A stretch of DNA of 58,614 bases. It comes from Phallusia fumigata (taxonomy: Eukaryota > Chordata > Ascidiacea > Phlebobranchia > Ascidiidae). The notes beneath the pieces are model-generated. The model had not been told where the DNA came from and did no database searches. It saw nothing but the letters and a program-made list of their open reading frames with translations. A program made the translations under genes and the position numbers. Below, in pieces: positions 9,847-21,400 of the stretch. The stretch is taken from positions 209,270-267,883 of the forward strand of contig QXVZ01000327.1 in assembly GCA_008931825.1 (NCBI GenBank). The letters are read 5' to 3'. The stretch's first letter is position 1. Each line of letters opens with the position of its first letter.

Positions 9847-12600
9847 ATGTCGATTCATCAATCTCAACATTTTAAAAAAGATGGAAAAAGTGTTACCCTG
9901 TATGTCATAAGTATTCCACCTGAAGTGACTGAAAATGCATTGCGGAACCTTTTTTCAACTTTTGGTAATGTCACATTGGTAAACATTCTACCACCAAAAC
10001 ATGGCCAGACATGCAAGGCTGGGTTTGTGGAGTATGAAAACCTTATTCAAGCTGAGTTGGCAATTGAAAACTTGAATGGCATTAAACTTGGAGAATACAC
10101 ATTAAAGGTTGAAAAAGCAAGACCTCGCAAACCAAAGCATGAAGAAGGTGAAAAAAATGATTATCTTTCCCTTATTCAAAAATTGGAAAAAGGCCCATTG
10201 ATGGAAAAAGAACTGCTTGACATTACAAACAACAATAACGCTGGCAATTTTAAAAATCCCTTGCTTTCTGGATGTGTTTCCAGTTTGAGCAAAAATTTCC
10301 AACCAGTAGAAAAACCACATTGCAACAAAACTTCGAGTAATACTTCGATTTCCACTGATTTTTCACAAAATCAAGGAACATTCACTGCTTTTAAGGAAAA
10401 GAGAAACCCATGTGAAGTGTGTGGTCAGTTGACAAAGAGCATGTGTAGTTCATGCAGTTCTGTCTTTTACTGTGGTCGCAACTGCCAGGTGCAAGATTGG
10501 AGAAGGCATAAGCAAAACTGCAATCACAACAATTCAAGAAAATCAAAAAAAACTGAAACTGATGAGGACAGTGACACACCACTGATTGTTGTTGACAGTA
10601 GTGTTTGTGATCAGGTTGCAAAGAAGCTAAAGGCTGTAATCAAGCAATCAACTGCAGGCGATTGTGTCAAGGCAAAAGATGAAGTGTCTGATACCAGCAT
10701 CAAATCTTTTACCTCCCAAATATCATGTGGTGACCTACTGAGATTCTCTGTCACTGATGTGGATGCTGAAAATGCCAGTTTTATTTGTCAGTCATCGATG
10801 CCAAATGACATAGATAGCCTAACTGAATTGCAAGTCAGTTTAAACAAGTTTTATAACAGCGGAACAGCTTTGAAAGCTAAATTACCAAAAGTGGGCAATG
10901 TTTTTGCTACAGTGTATGCAGAAGATGGTCAGTGGTATAGGGCAGTGGTCGAACGTATCTTTTTTGATGGGAAAGCTTTGGTAAAATTTGTTGATTATGG
11001 TAACAAGGAGATGGTTCAAGTTGACAACTTGTATGTCCTTGAAAAAAACTTTTCCACTCAATGTGCCTTTGCTCTAAACTGTAAACTTGATGGTATAAAA
11101 AGATCAGAGCCATGGAATGACAAAGCAATGGAGTATATTTTAAAAGCTTTGAGTGGCAGCAATTTGATAATTGATGCATGTATTGCCGAAGTGGTTGGTG
11201 ATGTGGCATATGCAGAAGTTAAAGCCAATGGGGTTGGAATGGCAGAAAACCTCTTGCATCTTGGCTGTGTTTCACCAATGACAAACATTGGCAAGGTTAA
11301 AAATGATGTCAGTGAATGTGTCACAGTGGAGAATGTAAATCCAGCTTTGCATATAATGGAAAATAAAATCATACAAAAGGAGAACCCAAAGCTTGAGGGT
11401 CCAGTCAAAACGTATGAGGAACGTGTTGCTTTGTCATCAATAAAAGTTCCAGATGGATCCTTTCAGATGATCATTTCTCACACATCTTCTCCAGATTCCA
11501 TTTTTTGTCAGTTGATCCAAAAAGGCCTTGTTGAGTTGCAAACACAGTTTCAAGAACTATCACAGATTTGTTCATCTCAAAAAGCACCATCTTGCATTTT
11601 TGAAGTTGGTGGCATCTGCGCTGCAATGTTTCCAGAAGATAACGTTTGGTATCGTGCAAAAATAGTTGGACTGGAAGAGAAAGATGGTTTAATAAAAGTC
11701 CAGTTTGTTGATTTTGGTAACACTGAAATTATTCCCAAACAACTTATTCAGAAACTTCCATCACAATTTACTTTACTTCCAATTCAAGCTTTCGAAGCAT
11801 CTTTAAGTGGTTGCTATGCCAAGGAAAATACCTGGTCTAAAGACTGCCTAATGCTTATTAAAACATGGCAGAATAAATCTTTTTCAGCTTGCGTGGATGG
11901 AACCTGTGCTGATACTGGCAAACCAAGTTTAACTGTCATGGTGGACAGAAATTCATCATTAAATGAGTTGTTAGTGAGGGAGAAATATGCCTTGGAAAAG
12001 CCATATGTTGAAATTGTACCTATTGCACCAAAATTTGATGTGTGTAATGCTATTAAGAAACAGAAACCCTCCCTGGGTGAAAGTGTTGATATTATTATAA
12101 CTGAATGCAATCAACCTGGAGAATTTTTCTGTCAATTGGTATCTGAACAACTGCAGGAATTAGCAAAGATGTTGTTGGAATTAACCAAGCATTGCACTGA
12201 AGCACCAACCTTCCAATTTGATTGTTTACCTGAAATGTTCTGTTCTGCCTTGTTCAAGGATGGAGCCTGGTACAGGGCACAAATTAAACAGGTTGATGGC
12301 GACACAATTTTTGTTGAATATGTTGATTATGGAAATTCAGCACTGATTTCAAAGAATGAAGTTCAACTACTACCTGCCATGTTTGGATCCCTTCCTGTTC
12401 AGGCATTTAAATGTGTATTGGCAGATGCTAAACCTGTTTGCAAAGAAGGTTGGTGTGAAGAGTTCATCAATGTCACTCAAAAGCTGGTAGGAAAATGCTT
12501 GCATGCAAAGATAGTGTCTCATGATGACATGCTTTTCATCAAAGTGCCAGATTTGCTGAACTCTTTGATTGTTGAAAAATGTGCATTGTACTGCATTTAA
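9847..12600 (+). CDS. RRM-MYND-Tudor protein (Vreteno/TDRD1-like), single exon
   Basis: An uninterrupted 917-residue frame. Residues about 17-91 form an RRM, with RNP2-like LYVISI and RNP1-like KAGFVEY. Residues about 189-225 are a MYND zinc finger whose ligands follow C-x2-C-x7-C-x2-C-x5-C-x3-C-x7-H-x3-C (CEVCGQ... to HKQNC). Three Tudor domains follow at about 343-400, 586-640 and 793-845, each with the aromatic-cage signature: WYRAVV...FVDYGN, WYRAKI...FVDFGN and WYRAQI...YVDYGN. Tudor domains bind symmetrically dimethylated arginine on Piwi proteins, so a role in germline piRNA granules (nuage) is inferred. RRM plus MYND plus Tudor is the order of Drosophila Vreteno; vertebrate TDRD1 has MYND and Tudors but no RRM. 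The gene lacks introns while its neighbours are intron-rich, which suggests retroposition or intron loss. The ATG at 9847 gives the full RRM. Confidence 0.92.
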   Translation: MSIHQSQHFKKDGKSVTLYVISIPPEVTENALRNLFSTFGNVTLVNILPPKHGQTCKAGFVEYENLIQAELAIENLNGIKLGEYTLKVEKARPRKPKHEEGEKNDYLSLIQKLEKGPLMEKELLDITNNNNAGNFKNPLLSGCVSSLSKNFQPVEKPHCNKTSSNTSISTDFSQNQGTFTAFKEKRNPCEVCGQLTKSMCSSCSSVFYCGRNCQVQDWRRHKQNCNHNNSRKSKKTETDEDSDTPLIVVDSSVCDQVAKKLKAVIKQSTAGDCVKAKDEVSDTSIKSFTSQISCGDLLRFSVTDVDAENASFICQSSMPNDIDSLTELQVSLNKFYNSGTALKAKLPKVGNVFATVYAEDGQWYRAVVERIFFDGKALVKFVDYGNKEMVQVDNLYVLEKNFSTQCAFALNCKLDGIKRSEPWNDKAMEYILKALSGSNLIIDACIAEVVGDVAYAEVKANGVGMAENLLHLGCVSPMTNIGKVKNDVSECVTVENVNPALHIMENKIIQKENPKLEGPVKTYEERVALSSIKVPDGSFQMIISHTSSPDSIFCQLIQKGLVELQTQFQELSQICSSQKAPSCIFEVGGICAAMFPEDNVWYRAKIVGLEEKDGLIKVQFVDFGNTEIIPKQLIQKLPSQFTLLPIQAFEASLSGCYAKENTWSKDCLMLIKTWQNKSFSACVDGTCADTGKPSLTVMVDRNSSLNELLVREKYALEKPYVEIVPIAPKFDVCNAIKKQKPSLGESVDIIITECNQPGEFFCQLVSEQLQELAKMLLELTKHCTEAPTFQFDCLPEMFCSALFKDGAWYRAQIKQVDGDTIFVEYVDYGNSALISKNEVQLLPAMFGSLPVQAFKCVLADAKPVCKEGWCEEFINVTQKLVGKCLHAKIVSHDDMLFIKVPDLLNSLIVEKCALYCI

Positions 12601-12975
12601 AACAAATTATAAAATAATCACTCTTGGGTGTCACACTCCGTTTTCTGTATGTAACTAATTTTAATTAAATCCATAACATTTTTAGTTTTCTCTTGTCTTA
12701 ATGGTATCCTGGGCATTTTTTTATTTATGGGTACAGCCCGTTTAAAAATCCCCATCTTGTAAACATAAATAAGTCCTTTCCTTTTTGTGAACACCTTACC
12801 ATCCTAACTAATCAACCTTAATACTGCATTGCACGAGCTAGCGGTGTTAATGCTGCAAAAATGTTGTTTAAAATTGTGAGACAACTTACACAGTAATAAT
12901 CTGTTTTTTGTGTATTTGTTCAGTTCCATGTTTCTTTTCCAGTAAGATCGTGAGTTCTGTGTGGACATTTCTTTC

Positions 12976-12981
12976 AATAAA
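12976..12981 (+). terminator. poly(A) signal for the Tudor gene
   Basis: An AATAAA hexamer 376 bp past the Tudor stop codon and the most convincing one downstream. A candidate based on sequence and position only. Confidence 0.45.
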
Positions 12982-14163
12982 ACATTAGTTCGTTCCTTTC
13001 AAACCAGTTTTTGGTGGGATAACTTTTTTCTAAGTGCATGTGGGATTTGGAGTTTCATTTGGGCATAAATCACGAGGGGAACGCTGGTCAGTTTTTTTGG
13101 TTTTTGAAATAATCAAGACTTGGTTTAAAAAAACATTGGGAATAGGGACGTGAACAATATAATTTAGTTTCAAAACGATTTAAACTCTCGAAATTCCTTT
13201 AGCGCGGTTGTATTAAATACAAATTCCTTTAGTAGGAACAAGTGTTTGATTGGCGCGGTTGAGACCTATTTAAACAGCCGTTTTTTGACAAAGAAAGTCA
13301 CCAATCACGTTTTGCCAAAAAAATACAAAAAATTCGTTAATTTTTGTTTTGTAATCTGGGGTAGTAGTACAACTACAAACGGCTTTGAAGTAATCCTGCA
13401 TGTAGTATCCCTGATGCTCGGGAATCTGTACTCTGCAGTCCGCAGTAGGCATTTATCTTCCTCTAAGTACTCCGTAAAAGTAGTCTTTATCCTGGTTGCA
13501 AAAAATTTAAAACGGCAGATTCAGTGTGAGTATAAGACTGGCATGTTTTGTTTAAAGTGGAAAAGAAGCATTGAAGTAATTGCATGACAGTTGAAACGCC
13601 AGACAAGGCAGCCTGTATTGTAGGAACTGCATATGTTTTAAAAGTTCAGGTTATGGATTTCAAAAGAATGGAGTCCAGTTTGCAGAGTATGGTATGAAAG
13701 CCATGCACCGCACCGACCGCGGAGTGTTTTTTTAAATATTTTCCATGCATTAATAGGAAACGCATTGAATTTGTAGTTTGTTTTTTTGATGCCGTTGGTG
13801 TGTATTTAATTCACTGCTTCTCAGCAACTATTGTCGTATACAAACATTAAATAATTTCTGCAGATAGAAAATTCACTCTTGCCTTTGCTAATTATTAATA
13901 AACAAAAGGAAATTTAGTCACAAAATGTCATGAAAACCATGACAAAAACAACAAAAATGTATGTAACTGGTAAACATTAATACTGAATAGAACACATCAA
14001 AAAGCAACTAGGGCATTTATTTATGTTACCTTTGGTAGGTGGTATATTTTTCTCAAAAAAACATTTTTTTCCTGCGATTCAAGACTTAAGTTTGAAGAAA
14101 TCTTGAGAATTTTTCGACAAGGAATTCACAAGAAGGAGCTCTTATTTATCAGGTTGTTTTAAC

Positions 14164-14894
14164 TAGGGCTGCAGAGTCGTAGGTAGGGATGATATTTCGA
14201 CAGGGAATTCCTGGGGTTTTTTGACAAAATTTTATTCCCGTTATAAATCGAAAAAAATGCCCCTGTCATGTATTTTTTTTAATAAACCTGATGGTAATGG
14301 TCATGAGAAGCTTTCGTTTTCAATTGAAAATACACAAGTGTTTTTTTTTAAATTAAACAAAAATTTGTGGGATTGCAGCATTGCAAAAGTTATGTCAAAT
14401 GACAAAAATCTGCTAAAATAGATGGTTGTAGCTAAAAAAACTAATTTTAGTTGTCACAATGACGTAACGAGGCATGAAAGATTCACCACATTATTTGGTC
14501 GGGATCCTGGGATTTCCTGGAAATTTTTTAGAGAAACCTTAGTCGCAGGGAGTCTGAAGTTTGTATAGAGTTTGCTGCCTATAATTACTTGAAGTCGGAG
14601 TTGGATTGTTTTTATCCGACTCCCAAAGTGCAATTAAATCTTTGGAGCTGTATTTTTTGTAATTAAGCAATGTTGATAAATTTGGTTTTTGAACGGGAAA
14701 TTTTGGGAAGTGTTGGCAACGCTTTTTAAGTCATGTTTATTGCATTTTTGCTATTTTGTCAAAGAGTCTATGTTTTCACCCTCTAAAAAAACAGATTGCC
14801 AACCTTAATTACTCCGACTTCTTGGAATCATAGTTGCCACCTGGTATGACTAGGAGTCGAAGTCGTACCTTATACCTCCGATTCTGCAACCCTG
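14164..14894. mobile_element. non-autonomous hAT-like transposon with perfect 8-bp target duplication
   Basis: Identical octamers GTTTTAAC flank the element at 14156-14163 and 14895-14902. The left end TAGGGCTGCAGAGTCG and the reversed right end CAGGGTTGCAGAATCG form imperfect terminal inverted repeats. The interior has repeated GAGTCGGAGT/ACTCCGACT motifs in both orientations near each end. There is no transposase frame. The 8-bp duplication and (C/T)AGGG ends are hallmarks of the hAT superfamily. Bases about 14183-14535 have their own GGGA...TCCTGG-rich ends and may be a nested insertion. Confidence 0.85.
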
Positions 14895-15493
14895 GTTTTA
14901 ACTCTTTGTTTCTTCTGATGACATCAAGGCACAAAAAAGTTAGTGGGGACATTATCTGGTTACACAATGATTACTGAACCTGGTTTGTGGTTTTATTTAG
15001 CTGAAACCAATATGTTTCATTAGGTACCTTGATGTAAAACAAAATTTAAACAGCCTGGACAGGTCATTAATCACCAAGAATGAGAAATTCATTGAAGTTA
15101 ATTCTCTGATTGGCAACACTGTAGAGGTTTTAATACTAATATATGTTCTTGCATTGTATTGAACTTTACAAAGCTACTTTGCAAAAACTCTGGTAGATTT
15201 TTTTTAGTAATTAGCATGCATCTTTTTGTTGGGTAGTTGTTAAAAATGCTTCAGTGCTCAAGCCCTGCCCAGGCAGTGGTCAAATAGCCCCACATAAAAA
15301 TTCTGTTGTGTTACTAAAACGTCTACTTTTATGTTGAGTTTTTAAAATGCTTATCACCCCGACAGTGTAAAGATTTTTTCAAAAATAAATTCTTTTTTAT
15401 GCACATATTCTTTGGTCTTGTTGGTTAATGCAAGGTCACAAAATCTGAACATATTTTTAAAGGTGTGGTAACTATTTAAACCTGGTTTGAAGA

Positions 15494-18400
15494 ATGGCCA
15501 GCGGTGATATGACCAGTGGTGAAGAAAAGACTTTATTTCAGCCTGGAGAGGCTGTTCACTCAGCTGCATATGTATCCACTATGGAACAATATCAAAAAAT
15601 GTACAAGGAAAGCATAACAGACCCTGAGACATTTTGGATGAAGATAGCCAAAGACTTTTATTTTAAAGAGGAACACACAGGTATGATTTTAGTATGACTA
15701 ATTACAATGCTTTTGGTGTCAATAATATGCAACATTTTCTTTACCTTTTATTAAATGTTAGTATTTTTTAATGCCGTTAATGACAAAGATAGAAGGCAAT
15801 AGTGTAACACATTTAAGTTTAGTTTGCTGATCAGTAGGGATGTTCATAGTAGAATAGCTGGGTATTCTGAAATAGTTAATAGTTGTTTTGAGTCAAAGAG
15901 TAGTTGCAAGTAACTAAACAAAAATAAAGAACTGTTGTTCACTCAATTGAATATGAAGTGCATTTGAACTGAGCATGTTTAAACACCATGATGGTTAAAT
16001 AAATGTTACCTCTTATTATCTAATTTAAGCAGTAGATTTGGATTATCCCTACTTTTAAGTACGATCATTGATGCCCACTTACGGGGAGGCCGGAAGGTCT
16101 CACCGAATATATTGCAAAATGGCATACGCACTAAACAACCATGTCCAATGTATTTCACATGCAACAATCACAGTATAAGGTCTAATATGTTTTATGCCGT
16201 TTTTTTATCAGAAATCTTACCCAAATCTGTAATAACATAATTATTCACTGTGTTTGGAGAATTCTCCAAGTCAAAATATTAGATCTGTCCTTTTCAAATA
16301 TGCCCCCATGCAGGTCAATGCAACGAAGGGACCTATTAATTGGTTAGTCTAGCTGTGGGGGATAAATTATGCTTTTGACATGGAGACTATCATTGGAATG
16401 CCACTAGTAATGATTTGTTTGAATTCAGCAGATATATTATGAGAAAGGCCAGCCTAGTTTATTAACACATCTTTTTAGGAAAATTTTTTGACTACAACTT
16501 CAATATCAATGATGGGCCCATCTATGTGAAATGCATGGAACATGCCTCAACTAATATATGCTACAACTGTTTGGACAGACATGTAAAAAATGGTAAAGGG
16601 GATGTCACTGCATTTTATTGGTGAGTGTTTGTGGAGCAATATGTAGCCTTCAACAGATGTATGAACATCTTTTTAATCATTTTTGAATATGGGTCCTCTT
16701 TCAAACGGGTTGATAAAACAGGATGTCAGGGCGTTTTTTAAATGATGGCTGACATATCAAATTATTTGCAATACGTTTGAAATAATACCTAATAAATAAA
16801 TTTATTAAAAGCATTATAGCATCTGTGCAATTCATCTACAAAAATTTGTTATGTTTTTTTGATATTGCAGGGAAGGAAATGACCCAATGGACTGCACTAA
16901 CATCACTTTTAAACAGCTGTTGGATGAGGTAAGATATTTCTATTGTGATGCACCGAGGATTTGGTTTGCTAACCATTTTAACCATGTAAGATTTTAGTCT
17001 AAATATTTGGTCTTTTTATTCTAGTTTGGTGCATCACTATTTATTATGCCTTTACATTTATTTTAACAAAGCAGTTTCTAGTATACATTTCTCAACAAAC
17101 AGGAAATTTTAACAAGTTGGTTGATGGGTTAAGTTGGTTGTTAGTTCAATTATCAAAAAGATTAATTGAAACCTAGTTGCAACGTTGGTTAATTCTGAAA
17201 CTCTGGAAGTGTTTATTATGTTATTGTTGTTTTTAGGTTTGCAAATTTTCTAACGTCCTAAAAACTTTGGGTGTGAAAAAAGGTGACAAAGTTGCGATCT
17301 ACATGCCCATGATCATTGAACTTGTAATTGCTATGTTGGCATGTGCCCGTATTGGAGCAATTCATTCTATTGTTGTAAGTTCAACATCATACTTATATAT
17401 TCTGGCTGATTATTAGATCTATACGAGAATATTTTTTTCCAGTTTGCTGGATTTTCTGCTGAATCATTAAGCTCAAGGATCTTGGATGCTGAATGTGACA
17501 TTGTAATAACCGCAGGTTAAAACATTTGTTTAAAGAGCTTTAGAAAAAGTCTGTTTAATAAATATTCTTAATAATAATGTGTTTTTTTTACAAAATATGC
17601 ATGGCTTTAAATAAAAATGGCATTAAGAACCATCAAGTGCTGGTTAAGTTCAACTTACTTTATAAACACAAGTATTGTCAATCCACTTGGATGTTTATAG
17701 TAGTTGTCTGTAGAATTGTTCCAATGTTTCTCTATTAGATGGGGTATATCGAGGTTCCAAGTTAATTCACCTGAAGCAAATTGCTGATGAAGCACTTCAG
17801 TTATGTGATGATGTCAAACACAAAGTTTCAACCTGCATTACTGTGAGGCATTTGACGGACAAAAGTTACAGTGATGATGTCACTGACCGACCTGGAAAGC
17901 GGCCATGCAGTAAAGTGCAGGTTTGCAAAGTTTTTAACAGCTTTGTACAAACCACAAATTGTGTGCAGGGAATTCCCCCAAAACCCCATTTGCTCCGTCC
18001 AAAAATGTTTCAATCTTAAAATAACTGTAACTGTGGGTTGTGCGAACCATTACTCTTTAGTTGGATTCTGCATAAAACCCCAAAAATTTCATCAAAATAA
18101 ATGAAAAGTGATGCTTCTGACTAAGTGGTTCCCAAACTTTTTTAAAGTATTCCGCCCATTTGGAACTTTTTATTCCTCTTTCTTTAGACAAGGAGTGATT
18201 GAAAGTAATACACTACTAAAAGGTTTGAAACCATTTGTCTTCCTAAACACCAAAATTATCATTGAAAACTAAACTACAAGATGTAAATTTCTCCATGGGA
18301 ACCACTGTTTAGGCTTAAAAAATGCTTAACAGATAACCAAATCTAAATTGGCTCCAGTACATCACATGGTGATACCATAAGGTGTTTAGTGCAAAAATTT

Positions 18401-21400
18401 TGTCATTTTGTCCATTGCTCATCAAAATCTACCACATAAACCTGCAGTTTTTAAACCTTTTAGTCTATAAGTAAAAGTTTGCCAAAACAAATAAAGCAAT
18501 CAACTGTTAACTTGTTTATACATTTGCGCCTTGTCTGGTTAGGTGCCTTGGAACAGTGATGTTGACAAATGGTGGCACGAACTAATGGAAGATGCTTCCA
18601 CTGAATGTGAACCTGAGTGGTTAAAGAGTGAAGAACCTCTGTTTATTTTATACACAAGTGGTTCGACAGGAAAGCCAAAGGTACAATATTAAGATTCAAA
18701 CCAGCTTATATAATATTACTGGCATCAGAAACTATTGGTTTTTAATACGTTGTCGGTTTTTGCAAAAGCAACTCATTTTCTGAAATTAACTGTTTGTTAT
18801 TAAGGGTAAAGTGTAGACACTTAGTGATAAGAATACAACCCTGGTTAATGTTTGTATTAAACAAACACTGAAACAATAGGTGACTGCTGTTTGTTGCAAA
18901 CTGAACCATTGTTCAATTCCTACTTAATCATTAAAAAACTTATTGTGCAGCCTGTTACATATACTTTACCATGTTCTAAATGTGACTAAATTTGTACCTC
19001 CACACAACCACTGTGTTTTGGTATTAGATGCTCTAACTTTTATGTTTTTCATGTCTTTCGGGGGAATTTTTGTCATAAAACAAATGAGTGAACAAAACAA
19101 GCAGAAAATATGTTTTATATTTTAGGGAATTTTACATCATGTCACTGGGTACATGTTATATGCTGCCACAACACACAAATACACATTTGACTATCACCCT
19201 GGTGATATATACTTCTGCACTGCCGACATTGGATGGATCACAGGACATACCTATATCACATATGGACCGCTGCTCAATGGTGCTACATCTGTCCTGGTAA
19301 ATAGGGTTTTTCCTGAAATAGTTTAAAGCTTGTGTGTTTTGTAAGAATGATTTGTTAGTTTGAAGGAATACCTTTGTTCCCCGACCCAAGCCGATATTGG
19401 GCAATTGTTGACAAATACCAAGTTTCCAAGTTTTATACAGCACCAACTGCTGTAAGGTCACTGATGAAATTTGGTGATGATCCTGTCAAAAAGTAAGTTG
19501 TCTGCTAAGAACAGAGACGATGTAGCACGATATATATTCATTGCAAAACAAGATGCAATCTGCATACCTCACATAAAACCTCATGCTGTTTTAAGTATAT
19601 GTTACAACTGGTCATAAATTTAAACTTTGTACCACAAATCACTTGTAAGTAGTCCTAGCCATTTAGTGTGCCATAAAAGTCTTTCTATTCACCCAATTTA
19701 ATGACTTCCCTGCATACCATAGTTTTACCATCTGTTTACTGTTTTTGCTTGCCCACTTATGCTGGCCAAAGGTTTTACTATTTATCTTTAAAACACCATT
19801 AAATTCAAAATATTACCTTATCTTCCCAGTATAATGAGAGAAGCATGCCGCAGTCAATCTATAGACTTAGTTTTGAATACTCTCTGGTAACAATATCAGT
19901 GTAACTAATGACAGCATGTTTTTCAAGGTACAAAAGAAGTTCTTTGCAAGTGTTAGGAACAGTTGGTGAACCAATAAACCCTGAAGCATGGATGTGGTAT
20001 TACAAAGTGATCGGAAACAGCAGTTGTACAATTGTGGACACTTTTTGGCAAACAGAAACAGTAAGTTATTGCAACTACAGTCGAAACTGGCTTGCCAAAG
20101 TTTTTTGGGGCTTTTAAACAATATTTCTACTTATTTGCAAGCGGACATTTAAGGTTTTTGAAACCAAAGGTCATTCACACAACCAGAAGTTAGGTATTGT
20201 AGTTTGACATTTTCCTGACGACTATGAAATTAGATGATTTAGACCTGTGGAAAGTTTGCATTTGACATGTGATTAAACAGTATATTCATTTGATGTGAAA
20301 AAGGAAACGTTTTTTATTGTACAAGTCTAGGCGATAACAAAAATTAAGGGTTTACTGACTGATTTTGCCTGTACACTCAGACACAAGTATTACCGTTATA
20401 ACTTTTTGCTGATGCAGGTCACTATAAATAATTTATTTTTCTTATTGTACTTGTGCATTTTAATGGAACATTCTTGGCAATCCACTTTAATTAGTGGTAA
20501 TGCAAGGGAAACCAAATGTAACACAAACTTGGCAGATTTGCCATGTTAAGAGCAAGCACTTAGACAACAGACTGCTAATAGAACTTTGTTTGTATATTTG
20601 CATTTACATGTTTGTTTTCACTTTGCTACTCTATACAAATATTAGTAATCGAATCAACATGTGAAAATATGTTGACTTTTTTAAAGGGTGGCCATGTACT
20701 TACCCCGTTACCAGGCTGCACTCCCACTAAACCCGGTTCTGCAACTTTTCCATTTTTTGGCATAGTTCCAGCTGTTTTGTCAGAGAGTGGTGAAGAAGTA
20801 AAAGGTTCTGGAGATGGATATTTGGTAAGACTTTTAGTTAAACTACCTATTCTTTACAGTGTGCAAAAGTAAAGTTAAATCAAACAATTCAGAAGTCAGA
20901 TGTTGATAGATTTCATGTTATAGATCACCAAACATTTAAAAATAGAATATAATAGCAAAAAGCCTATAATGATTTTGTGACCTGTAGACAGTGCACACTG
21001 TTTCGACCTGTAAGGTCCATCAGTGCAGCTGGTGACAGGACATTGGCCGTTTAGGCTAGTCTAGCCAAATTACGGCACTCCATAGGGTTTACAAATACGT
21101 GTAAATCAGCTTTAAAAGTAATTGCCCCAATAACTAATTCAGTGTTTTGCACAAATGTTTATTAACCTTTGGACAAACAGAGTTTTTCCTTTCTCGCTCC
21201 TGGTGTTATAAAGTATTTTTAATGGTACACAGTCTTTTTACAGCAGATTTTTTGTGGGATACCTTAAAACAGATTATATTTTGTTAAGGTATTTAAGCAA
21301 CCATGGCCTGGTATGATGCGTACAATATATGGGGACCAGAAAAGATTTGAAGGAACTTATTTTAAAAGATTCCCTGGTTACTATGTGCCTGGGGATGGGT

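Larger units (their letters stand above)
12601..15493. other. intergenic region between the Tudor gene and ACSS2
   Basis: This is 2.9 kb with no supported exon. It starts with the Tudor 3' UTR, with a poly(A) signal at 12976. 13192-13260 holds repeated AAATTCCTTTAG and GCGCGGTTG motifs. A 113-codon frame at 13246-13587 resembles no family I know and is probably chance. A hAT-like element with a perfect target duplication occupies 14164-14894. The ACSS2 promoter should lie in the last few hundred bases. Confidence 0.6.

Noticed and set aside
13246..13587. 113-codon plus-strand frame
   Set aside because: No family resemblance; it overlaps short local repeats and its composition matches the surrounding intergenic DNA.
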